DNA from: Paraglaciecola psychrophila 170
GTDB taxonomy: Bacteria > Pseudomonadota > Gammaproteobacteria > Enterobacterales > Alteromonadaceae
Assembly (NCBI RefSeq): GCF_000347635.1
Contig: NC_020514.1
Coordinates: forward strand, 3,472,001-3,536,000
Reading direction: 5' to 3'
DNA length: 64,000 nt
Both the position numbers and the translations under genes were made by a program. The notes under the pieces are model-generated. The model ran no database searches, was not told where the DNA came from, and was given only the letters and a program-made list of their open reading frames with translations. This document shows, piece by piece, positions 58,101-64,000 of this stretch (positions are counted from its first letter, which is position 1; every line of letters begins with the position of its first letter).

Positions 58101-58652
58101 GAAACTATCAAGGAAATACCGGACTATGCCATTTACCAAATAGATACTGATACAGACACACCAATCAACGGAAAAATTAATACAATAATTGTAGTGCAAT
58201 CTAACCAAAATATACCTGCTGATTTTAATGGGCTCACTTATCTAAAAATTACAGATGTTGAAAGTAAAAATTTATTTAGAAATCCAGTGTCGCTTGCCAG
58301 GTCGATTGTAAACGCAAGTTTTAATACCTATAAGTGCAGCTTAATACTTCCTAAGTATATCGTTTCTGAAGGTATCGATTTTGAAGAAGAAGTAATAAAT
58401 TTACCAGACAATGAATATACAGCGTTTGACTACTCTTACTACATTTGCTTATTTTCCCCTACCAATACCCAACACGCTAAAGGGGTACTAAATAATGGTT
58501 CAAGAGCAGAAAAAATAACACAACAACTAAAAATGAAAAATCTGTTCTATCTAACTATGAATGAGGAAGATTTTAATGAACATAAACGCAAAGCAATCAA
58601 TTTAGTGAGCTCTAAAATTCTGGTGAATCAAAGGGAGAATGATAACTGTTAA
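55110..58652 (+). CDS. Maf/DUF115 motility-associated glycosyltransferase-like protein with internal duplication
   Basis: A 1,180-aa protein of the motility accessory factor (Maf) family, thought to transfer nonulosonic acids to flagellin. It contains the DUF115 core (about 530-800) with GNGPSLDSS (564-572), VISCGTTLQALHRNGITPDF and YLIGVDLGF. Unusually it carries two copies of the upstream module: LGCGLGIHLSHLL (145-157) with IYEPELQYFQCS, and FGLGVGYQLETLL (407-419) with ICEPNPDFFYAS, each followed by similar text. The last 320 residues (860-1180) match nothing I know, though SILIVTDSLEFRESI looks like the start of a receiver-like fold. It is divergent from the flagellin gene. Confidence 0.87.
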   Translation: MLKNIRLHIEKDEQRQAELDEKLAKQIIETHSSNINAFQRNIPSLLGYVQNTDLANYSVFVNKYGENNIVDYGTGRTFYGFHPEEEVLEQLSRIKQHCPEVEFQSQISQHDNDSKKPLSIDTLKSAKLKNQQEPMPYEIECLVVLGCGLGIHLSHLLHQHKIKNLLIYEPELQYFQCSVMTTSWQDIFTLAKVHNTAIFLQLEKDGRDLITDINELKQHYAVSSFHLYKHYNHQVFDSLHTDLSERSWGEIENSGFKIKSKDSYLDYLPMWTPNIDLAKLSLLTAPNDKLTNNLNAFEQYFPEIYEEFKDYTPQKWLPITNSEGEVNLLKIDSLHTWYGESAKHDCTLNFENFNEQPNKDGLMLGYRGNKLAHYIHYQFVKETEELLKQAEEEVGALPDKVPSIIMFGLGVGYQLETLLDEHTVEKLFICEPNPDFFYASLFAIDWQAIFETVEKSESRIYLNIGDDGTNLFRDLLSQFYAIGPYILNSTYFYQSYYNASLNSAISQLREQLQVVISMGEYFDHAYYGIAHTKEGMRRKIPVLASNPASKLSYDDKEVPVFIVGNGPSLDSSIEAIKEWQGQAIVISCGTTLQALHRNGITPDFHAEIEQNRSTYDWAVLIGDLQYLKDITLISCNGIHPDTCDLYKDVMIAFKDGESSTVSALNVLGRENFTTLLNSFPTVSNFAIDLFSTIGFTSIYLIGVDLGFLDVKHHHSKSSGYYHDDGQETYDYAQSANTSLIVSGNFRPRVNTKHEFKVSRQVIEQVTNAKFKGQEFYNCSDGAKIQGTLPIRPEELLIVVTEQQKIDVVRQLKTNIFSNANLDSYLEDFDKVFANHILINELKAFEQLLVQEITSKEQVKNLINKQKEMLFSSYRSGQSLLFYYLYGTVNYANAALTKLLFSSSKTTEPSSILQETKVKWRVAVIKIKDLVSSNGTGSFDKSSYNKNKREMISLKQNCPNRSILIVTDSLEFRESIKHILETEFSWIDKVNIITPLQIETIKEIPDYAIYQIDTDTDTPINGKINTIIVVQSNQNIPADFNGLTYLKITDVESKNLFRNPVSLARSIVNASFNTYKCSLILPKYIVSEGIDFEEEVINLPDNEYTAFDYSYYICLFSPTNTQHAKGVLNNGSRAEKITQQLKMKNLFYLTMNEEDFNEHKRKAINLVSSKILVNQRENDNC

Positions 58653-58702
58653 ATAAACTTCCTACTAATAGAAATCTCAACTCAACTTTATATTTTAGTG
58701 AC

Positions 58703-60043
58703 TCATAATCCTGGATGGGCTCTTAAATATTCCCCAAGTAATTTAATATCTCTAATATCTTTATCCCTTCGTTGGTACTGCTTTCGTTGGAGCACAACTT
58801 TAGGATGAGCAAACTTTAAACCTCGTAGAAAAAAATGATTTTTTGGATTTTGAATTAGCTGAGTATCTGTTATTTTCGACTCACTAAACGAAAATGTACG
58901 GGGATAGTTATAAGCGACAACATCAATTTCGCCAAGGGCGGTAACGCCATTATCGAATTTTTCAGCTCTTTCATTTTGTAGTAAAGTAAAATCTATGTCG
59001 TCAGCCTTTCGCAAATTCAAAGAGTTGAGGGTACTCGAGCCAACAATACAACATTTGCTTTTGATTATGTTTAACTCATCTAATTTTTGCTGATAGAGAC
59101 ACAGCTTTTCTATGAAATCTTCAGATAGTTGAGTTCTCGTATTGATAATTTTCATATTTTCTTCATTTAACAATATATCTTCTAGATGTTTAAATTCACC
59201 TTTTGATTCCGAAATATGCAACGTTATGAACTGTTCCATTGGGCAAATACGTTGATATTTTTCCCTAACTTCTTGTTTTATTCTTTTTATACTATCTTTT
59301 GCCAATGGCGATTTTGATTCCATCACAATAAACTTAAACTTGCCGGGGTGTTTATTTAGATACGTCAATTTCCGTTCAATATTAGGACCTACTTTAGGAC
59401 CACAATCAAAACTATAGACATCTTTTACAAATTCATTGAAGCTTTCTCTATTAAGACGTTCGACATCTCCATAAACAATATTAAAATAAATCGATAAGTC
59501 TTTTTCTATGTCGTCCCAGTATTCAGCTGATGGTTGCCAAAGTATTAACAAATACATGTCATTGTATTTTTGCGCGAACGTAAACGCCTTTACTATAGTA
59601 TTTAGTTCATTTGTGCTAAACCCAGAGCATTTAAACCAATCGTCTCCCCAGCTTCCGCCAATATTTTCATCACTATAAATTATATCTGGAGATAGGCCTA
59701 GTCCAAGCGCAGTTGCTAATCTATGAGCACCGTTGAGTGGTAGGTTGTTCTTTGATGATATTGGGATAGGATGTTGGGCTTTATAACCTTGTTTTATGCT
59801 TATGATTAATTCATCAAATATTTGAAAAAAGTCGTTAATATTATTTTTTCTCGACTCGTCCCCTGGTTCTTTAGAGCCGTTTCGAATATGGATATGTTTG
59901 TAATATAGCTCTCTGACATTTAAACTTACAAAGTTAGGTAGTTGTTCTAAATTATCTAGCACATACAGATATTTAACAATAATATCAAGTCGATCACTTA
60001 TGGAAAATTTATGAGGTTTACCGTCAAGGGTTACGTTGATCAA
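58703..60043 (-). CDS. Protein with ParB-like and nucleotidyltransferase-like motifs, function unknown
   Basis: A 446-aa protein I cannot place in a named family. Residues about 60-125 resemble a ParB/sulfiredoxin-type fold: FDELIISIKQGY, then PIPISSKNNLPLNGAHRLATALGLG, with NGAHRLA at 104-110. The C-terminal part has a possible nucleotidyltransferase signature, GSSTLNSLNL (335-344) followed by DDIDF (348-352), the Gly-Ser...Asp-x-Asp pattern of the pol-beta fold. The middle (140-310) is unassigned. It lies between Maf and a likely glycosyltransferase, 2 nt from the latter, so a role in making or activating a flagellar sugar is a reasonable guess only. Confidence 0.65.
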   Translation of the reverse strand: MINVTLDGKPHKFSISDRLDIIVKYLYVLDNLEQLPNFVSLNVRELYYKHIHIRNGSKEPGDESRKNNINDFFQIFDELIISIKQGYKAQHPIPISSKNNLPLNGAHRLATALGLGLSPDIIYSDENIGGSWGDDWFKCSGFSTNELNTIVKAFTFAQKYNDMYLLILWQPSAEYWDDIEKDLSIYFNIVYGDVERLNRESFNEFVKDVYSFDCGPKVGPNIERKLTYLNKHPGKFKFIVMESKSPLAKDSIKRIKQEVREKYQRICPMEQFITLHISESKGEFKHLEDILLNEENMKIINTRTQLSEDFIEKLCLYQQKLDELNIIKSKCCIVGSSTLNSLNLRKADDIDFTLLQNERAEKFDNGVTALGEIDVVAYNYPRTFSFSESKITDTQLIQNPKNHFFLRGLKFAHPKVVLQRKQYQRRDKDIRDIKLLGEYLRAHPGL

Positions 60044-60045
60044 TC

Positions 60046-61155
60046 TTAAACCTTTACCTTATCTATCTGCTCAAAATTCCAATCTGCGTTTAGTGAACGT
60101 CGTAATGTGTTTTTGAAACCAATGTGGCTCATATTTGGCAGCCCCTCTTGTTTAACGTCTAAAACTGGGCTTAAAATTCTTGACCAAAAATGAGGAGTTA
60201 ACCATTCATGGCCAACTTCAACGGGTGTGTTTACTGTAGATGCGGATAGCGCACAATTTGCGATGTTATAAAGAGGCTCTTTAAAACTGGTGGCTGGTAC
60301 ATTAAAGTATTCTGCTTCAGTGATTGAGCCTGAGTTTATGCCATAGATATGTTCGACATTGTCTGTACATAATAGTTGATAATAATTTGTGTCAGTACAG
60401 GTTATATTAAACATCTTACTTTCAATCAGTTTTTGTAAAAAAGGATCTTGTTTAGAATAAGGGTGCGCTTTAAACAAAACATGAGGGTATTGATTCAATA
60501 TTTTTGTAATTTTATTTTCATAACTCCCTAGTGATACAAACTTTCCAGAATGCCTATCAACAAGCGACTTATCATCACTGACTTGACCTAATATCAAAGC
60601 AGTGTCAGTCGGTATTGTTTGAGTGTTGGCCCAAATAAATTTAGCGCGGATCATATTCGCATAATAATAATGCAACGATTGATCATACTTAAATTTAGCA
60701 ATTTGGAGTTGTATCTGAGGGTGATTGGATCGCCAACAATTAATAATGTCTTCGGAAAACCTGATTGGACTTGCAACAGTATCTAAATAAATAATATTAT
60801 TTCTATTAAATGATTGACACAATACCTCTGGCAACTCACAGCCTATAACTAATTTGTTACTGAAATCTCTATTAGTAATGTTATCAAGCTCTTCATTATC
60901 GCAGGTTTCATTTAAAACGGCAGCCCATCCAGCTAAATCTGGTTGTATACCAAGTACATTGTAATACTCATATGAATTAACCCCATTTTCATGCCACACC
61001 ACTTCGCATTCAATCTGCTCTACGACTTTTTGCAGTGAAAATTGCAATGTCCTGAAAAGCCATTGAGTACTTTTCTTTGTAACATTCGGTTTTTCAGATG
61101 TTGCAGAAAACCTTAAGAAATCTGCTAAAAATACAATCTTTTTAATTTTTTGCAT
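60046..61155 (-). CDS. Probable glycosyltransferase, KpsC/KpsS-like
   Basis: A 369-aa protein with features of capsule-type (KpsC/S-like) glycosyltransferases: near its C-terminal third VLFKAHPYSKQDP recalls the basic HP motif and YGINSGSITEAEYFNVPA recalls the Ser/Gly-rich acceptor region followed by EA...VPA. No signal peptide or membrane segment. Upstream and downstream neighbours are packed (overlap of 14 nt with the methyltransferase gene; 2 nt to the next), so all three are likely co-expressed. The start is ATG at 61155; a TTG four codons earlier is possible. The family call is tentative. Confidence 0.55.
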   Translation of the reverse strand: MQKIKKIVFLADFLRFSATSEKPNVTKKSTQWLFRTLQFSLQKVVEQIECEVVWHENGVNSYEYYNVLGIQPDLAGWAAVLNETCDNEELDNITNRDFSNKLVIGCELPEVLCQSFNRNNIIYLDTVASPIRFSEDIINCWRSNHPQIQLQIAKFKYDQSLHYYYANMIRAKFIWANTQTIPTDTALILGQVSDDKSLVDRHSGKFVSLGSYENKITKILNQYPHVLFKAHPYSKQDPFLQKLIESKMFNITCTDTNYYQLLCTDNVEHIYGINSGSITEAEYFNVPATSFKEPLYNIANCALSASTVNTPVEVGHEWLTPHFWSRILSPVLDVKQEGLPNMSHIGFKNTLRRSLNADWNFEQIDKVKV

Positions 61156-61948
61156 CTTGAAGCTCAATTACTCTTAAATAATTATTTAAACGATTCTCTT
61201 CTAGCTTTTTCAATAACGGATTATCGGCATAAATAGATACAATATTATTAATTTCACTGTGATACTTATGTGACTTAGGCACTAGTATACCTAAACCAAA
61301 CACTGCTGGAATGTTGTAAAACATATATTCTTTAGAGTGTAATGCCAAAAAATCTTTGACCGCACATAACACTCCATTTTTGTCTCCACCCGCTTTGAGC
61401 GATATAGCAAAACTCCCCATCCCCCTAAAGCCTCCATTTTTTTTAATAGTATCATTGTGCAAAACACCGCTTTCCCAACAATGTGCTTGTAAATATTTTT
61501 CAGGGATATCCGCCGGGTTATAATATAGATCCCGGAATGCCCATGGAAAGCCAATGTCATGTAAAAAAATAACAGAGTGTTCTGATCCATCTGAACATTC
61601 TTTTCGATGTATTGCCTTTAATTCATTAAAAACGGTATACCAATTATGATCGCCATCAATGAACCATGAACACATAGTTGGGAGTTTATCTATAACATCT
61701 AAGCTTTTACCATTGTATAGATGAGCAAATTTAAATTTATTAAACAGCGCTTCTACTTGTTCATTAGGTTTAGGCTCAATAGAAAATAATTCACCTTTAT
61801 TTACACCCAGCAAGTCGATAAGTACTTTGGTATTACCTGCAAATTCGATACCTATTTCACCTATCCGTTTGGGCTTAATTATTTCCAATATCGGCAAATA
61901 AATACTTTTTAATTCGCTTAAAGAATGGATTAATAGTTGTCTTTTCAT
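61142..61948 (-). CDS. Class I SAM-dependent methyltransferase-like protein
   Basis: A 268-aa protein with a class I methyltransferase pattern: IGEIGIEFAGNTKVLIDLL as motif I (residues about 29-47), LFSIEPKPNEQ as the acidic strand-2 end, and CSWFIDGDHNWYTVFNELKA, characteristic of the Methyltransf_24 type. HDIGFPWAFRDLYYNP may form the substrate side. It is first of three closely packed minus-strand genes, implying sugar O-methylation during glycan assembly; the substrate is unknown. Confidence 0.7.
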   Translation of the reverse strand: MKRQLLIHSLSELKSIYLPILEIIKPKRIGEIGIEFAGNTKVLIDLLGVNKGELFSIEPKPNEQVEALFNKFKFAHLYNGKSLDVIDKLPTMCSWFIDGDHNWYTVFNELKAIHRKECSDGSEHSVIFLHDIGFPWAFRDLYYNPADIPEKYLQAHCWESGVLHNDTIKKNGGFRGMGSFAISLKAGGDKNGVLCAVKDFLALHSKEYMFYNIPAVFGLGILVPKSHKYHSEINNIVSIYADNPLLKKLEENRLNNYLRVIELQDAKN

Positions 61949-62162
61949 AGCTATTACCTACAAGGTTGTTTTTCATCGTCAATATTGAATTACTCAATGA
62001 TTTTTTAATTCATTCCCAAATAACTCAGTTGTGTCTGACAGAAATAAACAACTTACTAATATTATTTGTGATGCACATCAAAGAAAAACTATGACACGCG
62101 AGGTACCGGGTTCGCTGTAATTTAGCTTTCGAAACTGCGTTCAAAGGCTCAAAATTTCTTTA

Positions 62163-63197
62163 TTAAAAATTATTTTCCTTTGATTGTTTATAAATATTTC
62201 TAGCGTTTTCATCTTTAAAGGCAAACGAGGAGATCAAAATCTTATCAGCCCCGATCTATAATGCGTCTTCAAAAATTACCACGTCATATTCATGAAAATG
62301 ATAGGGATTAGGACCTTTACCTGTTTCATCCACCAACAAATACGGCACACTGGCAATGACTCGACCGTCAGGCTTAAGGTTTTTCAAACATAACTTAAAA
62401 AACGAATGATAATCTGCAACGTGTTCAATAGTTTCAAAAGAAGTAATTAAATCGAAAAGTTTAGATTCAGTAAATTCGTATTCATCAATATCGAGTACCT
62501 CATAACTAAGGCGTTCATGCCCGTAAACATCATTAGCATATGCCACACTATCAGAGCAAATATCAACTGCCTTTAAACTAGCGGCATTGTTATTTGTTGC
62601 TAAAAAGTAACTACCATAGCCTAAGCCACAGGCACAGTCGAGTACGCTATCGTTGGGGCGAATATACTGTTGTGCAAAGGCATACCTGAATATATGGGCA
62701 TCTGAGCGACATGAAAACTCTCTGAGCATATACATATGTAAATCGCGCTCTGCCAATAAGTTATCCATAACAGTGAATTTATGGCCTGTTTGTCTGACTT
62801 TTTTAAACGTTGTGGTAATAAAAGATCGATCATCTTGCAGGGATTGATAATCGCGTTTCAACCATTCACTACCGTCAAGATGAAATCCTTGCATGTACAT
62901 TTTTTGTTCAATAAATTTCTGACTATAGGTCTTAATATCAGATTTGATTACAGTCACAAAAACGTCATAATTTATTTGACACTGGTAGTGATTATTCAAG
63001 CACTCAAGGGTGTCAAACAATGCATCTACATAGCACAATATATGACCTTTAGTCAGGACAGGTTGACTGAATTTCTCAATAACTTCGTTGGAATAAAGCA
63101 GCTGAATACCGAGCAGATGGTTTGCTTTCAAAACAAGAAAGATTATCTCATTATTAAAGGGAATTGAGGGAAGACTTAAGTCTTTGGATAATTTCAT
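62163..63197 (-). pseudogene. Methyltransferase fused to a duplicated tail, interrupted by an in-frame TAG
   Basis: From the ATG at 63197 the frame runs 313 codons to TAG (62256-62258), then continues another 30 codons in the same frame to TAA at 62163. The methyltransferase part has motif I VLDCACGLGYGSYFLA (185-200), DICSDSVAYAND and ITSFETIEHV, and stops abruptly after NPYHFHEYD. The last stretch, DVVIFEDAL then IGADKILISSFAFKDENARN past the stop, copies the tail of the neighbouring gene (FDVVSLEDALAVGANKILISSFAFK). So the gene is a chimera that has lost the methyltransferase C-terminus. The truncated enzyme may or may not work. Residues 1-100 are unassigned. Confidence 0.75.
62182..62286. 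repeat. Diverged duplicate of the tail of the 63243 gene
   Basis: This 105-nt stretch aligns without gaps to 63286-63390 (offset 1,104), with about 70% identity by my count and the same reading frame. The shared coding text is SSFAFKDE. It marks the recombination point inside the methyltransferase gene. Confidence 0.8.
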
Positions 63198-63242
63198 TTT
63201 TACCGGCCTAATTTAATCTGATGCATTTTCATCACCTTGTTG

Positions 63243-64000
63243 TTACAGGCTCAACACGTCAATAGCGTGTGTACTATGCTTAATAGACTGCTCATAAATA
63301 TTCTTAGCAATTTCATCTTTAAAAGCAAAGGAAGAAATCAGGATTTTATTAGCACCAACAGCCAAAGCATCCTCTAGGCTAACCACATCGAAACCCGCAA
63401 CCTTGTATCGGCCTGATATATCAGCCTTGCGGTCGATCAAATAGTCAATTTTCAGATTATTTTCTTGCAAATAGGGTAATAATTTTTCAAAAAACAAACC
63501 TGCACCGTAGACAGAAAAACGAGTCCATTTTTCATCTAAAATTCTCTCAAGCAGATTGAGAACTCCATTATCACTTTCCCCTGAAACCAACCCAAGACGC
63601 TCAACTAAAAACTGCTCAGATAGCAAGGCAAATATCCCTTGAGGCCAATGAATTTTACCCACTTTATATTTTGGAGTCTTAATAAACTGCTGATAAAAAT
63701 CATCTAGTCCTTCATCTAACACTAGTTCGCATTGTTCATTAGAAATAACAGGATAAGTCTTACTTGCACCAAAATTATCTTCATGATGGAGAAGGGTGAA
63801 TAACTCAGCCTCCAACCGAGTTGGTATAGATATATACCTATATAGTATTGGCAATATTTCATTGGTACTAATTGATGAAAAACCTAACTCTACATGCTTC
63901 TTAAAATAAGCAATGACTCCCAGCATAAACTCTTCAAAAACTCCCGAGTTTATTGATAAATTACTGCCCAATATTGGGGATACATTTATATCGTCTTTAT
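63243..64000 (-). CDS. Partial gene, Rossmann-type protein of the glycan locus (5' end outside the window)
   Basis: At least 252 codons, open to the right edge, so the start lies beyond it. The C-terminal 90 residues show a nucleotide-binding-like pattern: FSVYGAGLFFEKLLPYLQ, then IDYLIDRKADISGRYKVAGFDVVSLEDALAVGANKILISSFAFKDE. Such tails occur in sugar-modifying and methyltransferase-associated proteins of surface-glycan loci. The N-terminal part (EEFMLGVIAYFKKHVELGF and onwards) is not recognised. Its last third has a diverged duplicate about 1.1 kb downstream. Confidence 0.6.
   Translation of the reverse strand, partial: KDDINVSPILGSNLSINSGVFEEFMLGVIAYFKKHVELGFSSISTNEILPILYRYISIPTRLEAELFTLLHHEDNFGASKTYPVISNEQCELVLDEGLDDFYQQFIKTPKYKVGKIHWPQGIFALLSEQFLVERLGLVSGESDNGVLNLLERILDEKWTRFSVYGAGLFFEKLLPYLQENNLKIDYLIDRKADISGRYKVAGFDVVSLEDALAVGANKILISSFAFKDEIAKNIYEQSIKHSTHAIDVLSL

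Noticed and set aside
61949-62162. Promoter or small gene in the gap before the methyltransferase chimera
   Set aside because: AT-rich sequence without a convincing promoter, hairpin or open frame.

Overview
This window looks like chromosome from a marine gammaproteobacterium of the order Alteromonadales, most like the Glaciecola/Paraglaciecola/Alteromonas group. That placement rests on the low-to-mid GC feel, the Vibrio/Shewanella-like polar flagellar gene order (flrABC, flhFG, parC-parP), a Na+-pumping oxaloacetate decarboxylase, and the alaS-csrA-tRNA(Ser)-tRNA(Arg) neighbourhood. It is inferred from gene content only; no 16S gene or database search was available.

Layout. (1) 1-2502: envelope stress, pspA-pspB-pspC (minus, pspC cut by the left edge) divergent from the sigma-54 activator pspF. 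(2) 2511-7846: a sapABCDF-type ABC importer operon directly after pspF; sapD is frameshifted. (3) 7905-11153: oadG-oadA-oadB, facing the sap operon across a 14-bp-stem terminator. (4) 11387-11912: a tRNA operon Ser(GCT)-Arg(ACG)-Arg(ACG) with a clear sigma-70 promoter and a 50-bp perfectly palindromic terminator. (5) 12074-15575: csrA, alaS (one-base frameshift in an A run) and a decayed recX, without recA beside it. (6) 15614-22259: a COG3146/DUF482 protein, a DUF938 methyltransferase, methionine synthase split into two genes, and metA with MetJ boxes. (7) 22301-23385: a degraded IS30-family element.

(8) 23460-54861 is one long flagellar/chemotaxis block, all on the minus strand. From the top of the regulatory cascade downward it reads: flagellin, flrA, flrBC, fliEFGHIJ, fliKLMNOPQR-flhB, flhA-flhF-flhG-fliA-cheYZAB-parC-parP-cheW-DUF2802. 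Sigma-54 -24/-12 elements were found by eye ahead of flrB, fliE, fliK and flhA (and pspA), which fits a FlrA/FlrC-driven hierarchy that ends in FliA. FlhF/FlhG and ParC/ParP point to a polar flagellum with a polar chemoreceptor array. CheA carries three copies of an acidic peptide in its linker.

(9) 55110-64000 appears to be a flagellin glycosylation locus: a large Maf/DUF115 protein with an internal duplication, a protein joining a ParB-like motif to a nucleotidyltransferase-like motif, a KpsC/S-like glycosyltransferase candidate, methyltransferases and a partial Rossmann-type protein. One methyltransferase is a chimera ending in a diverged copy of the tail of its neighbour. This is the least explained part of the window.

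Several core genes (alaS, fliR, sapD) are broken by single-base indels, two of them in homopolymers. Base-calling error is a serious possibility for those, whereas recX and the IS30 transposase carry several lesions and look truly decayed.
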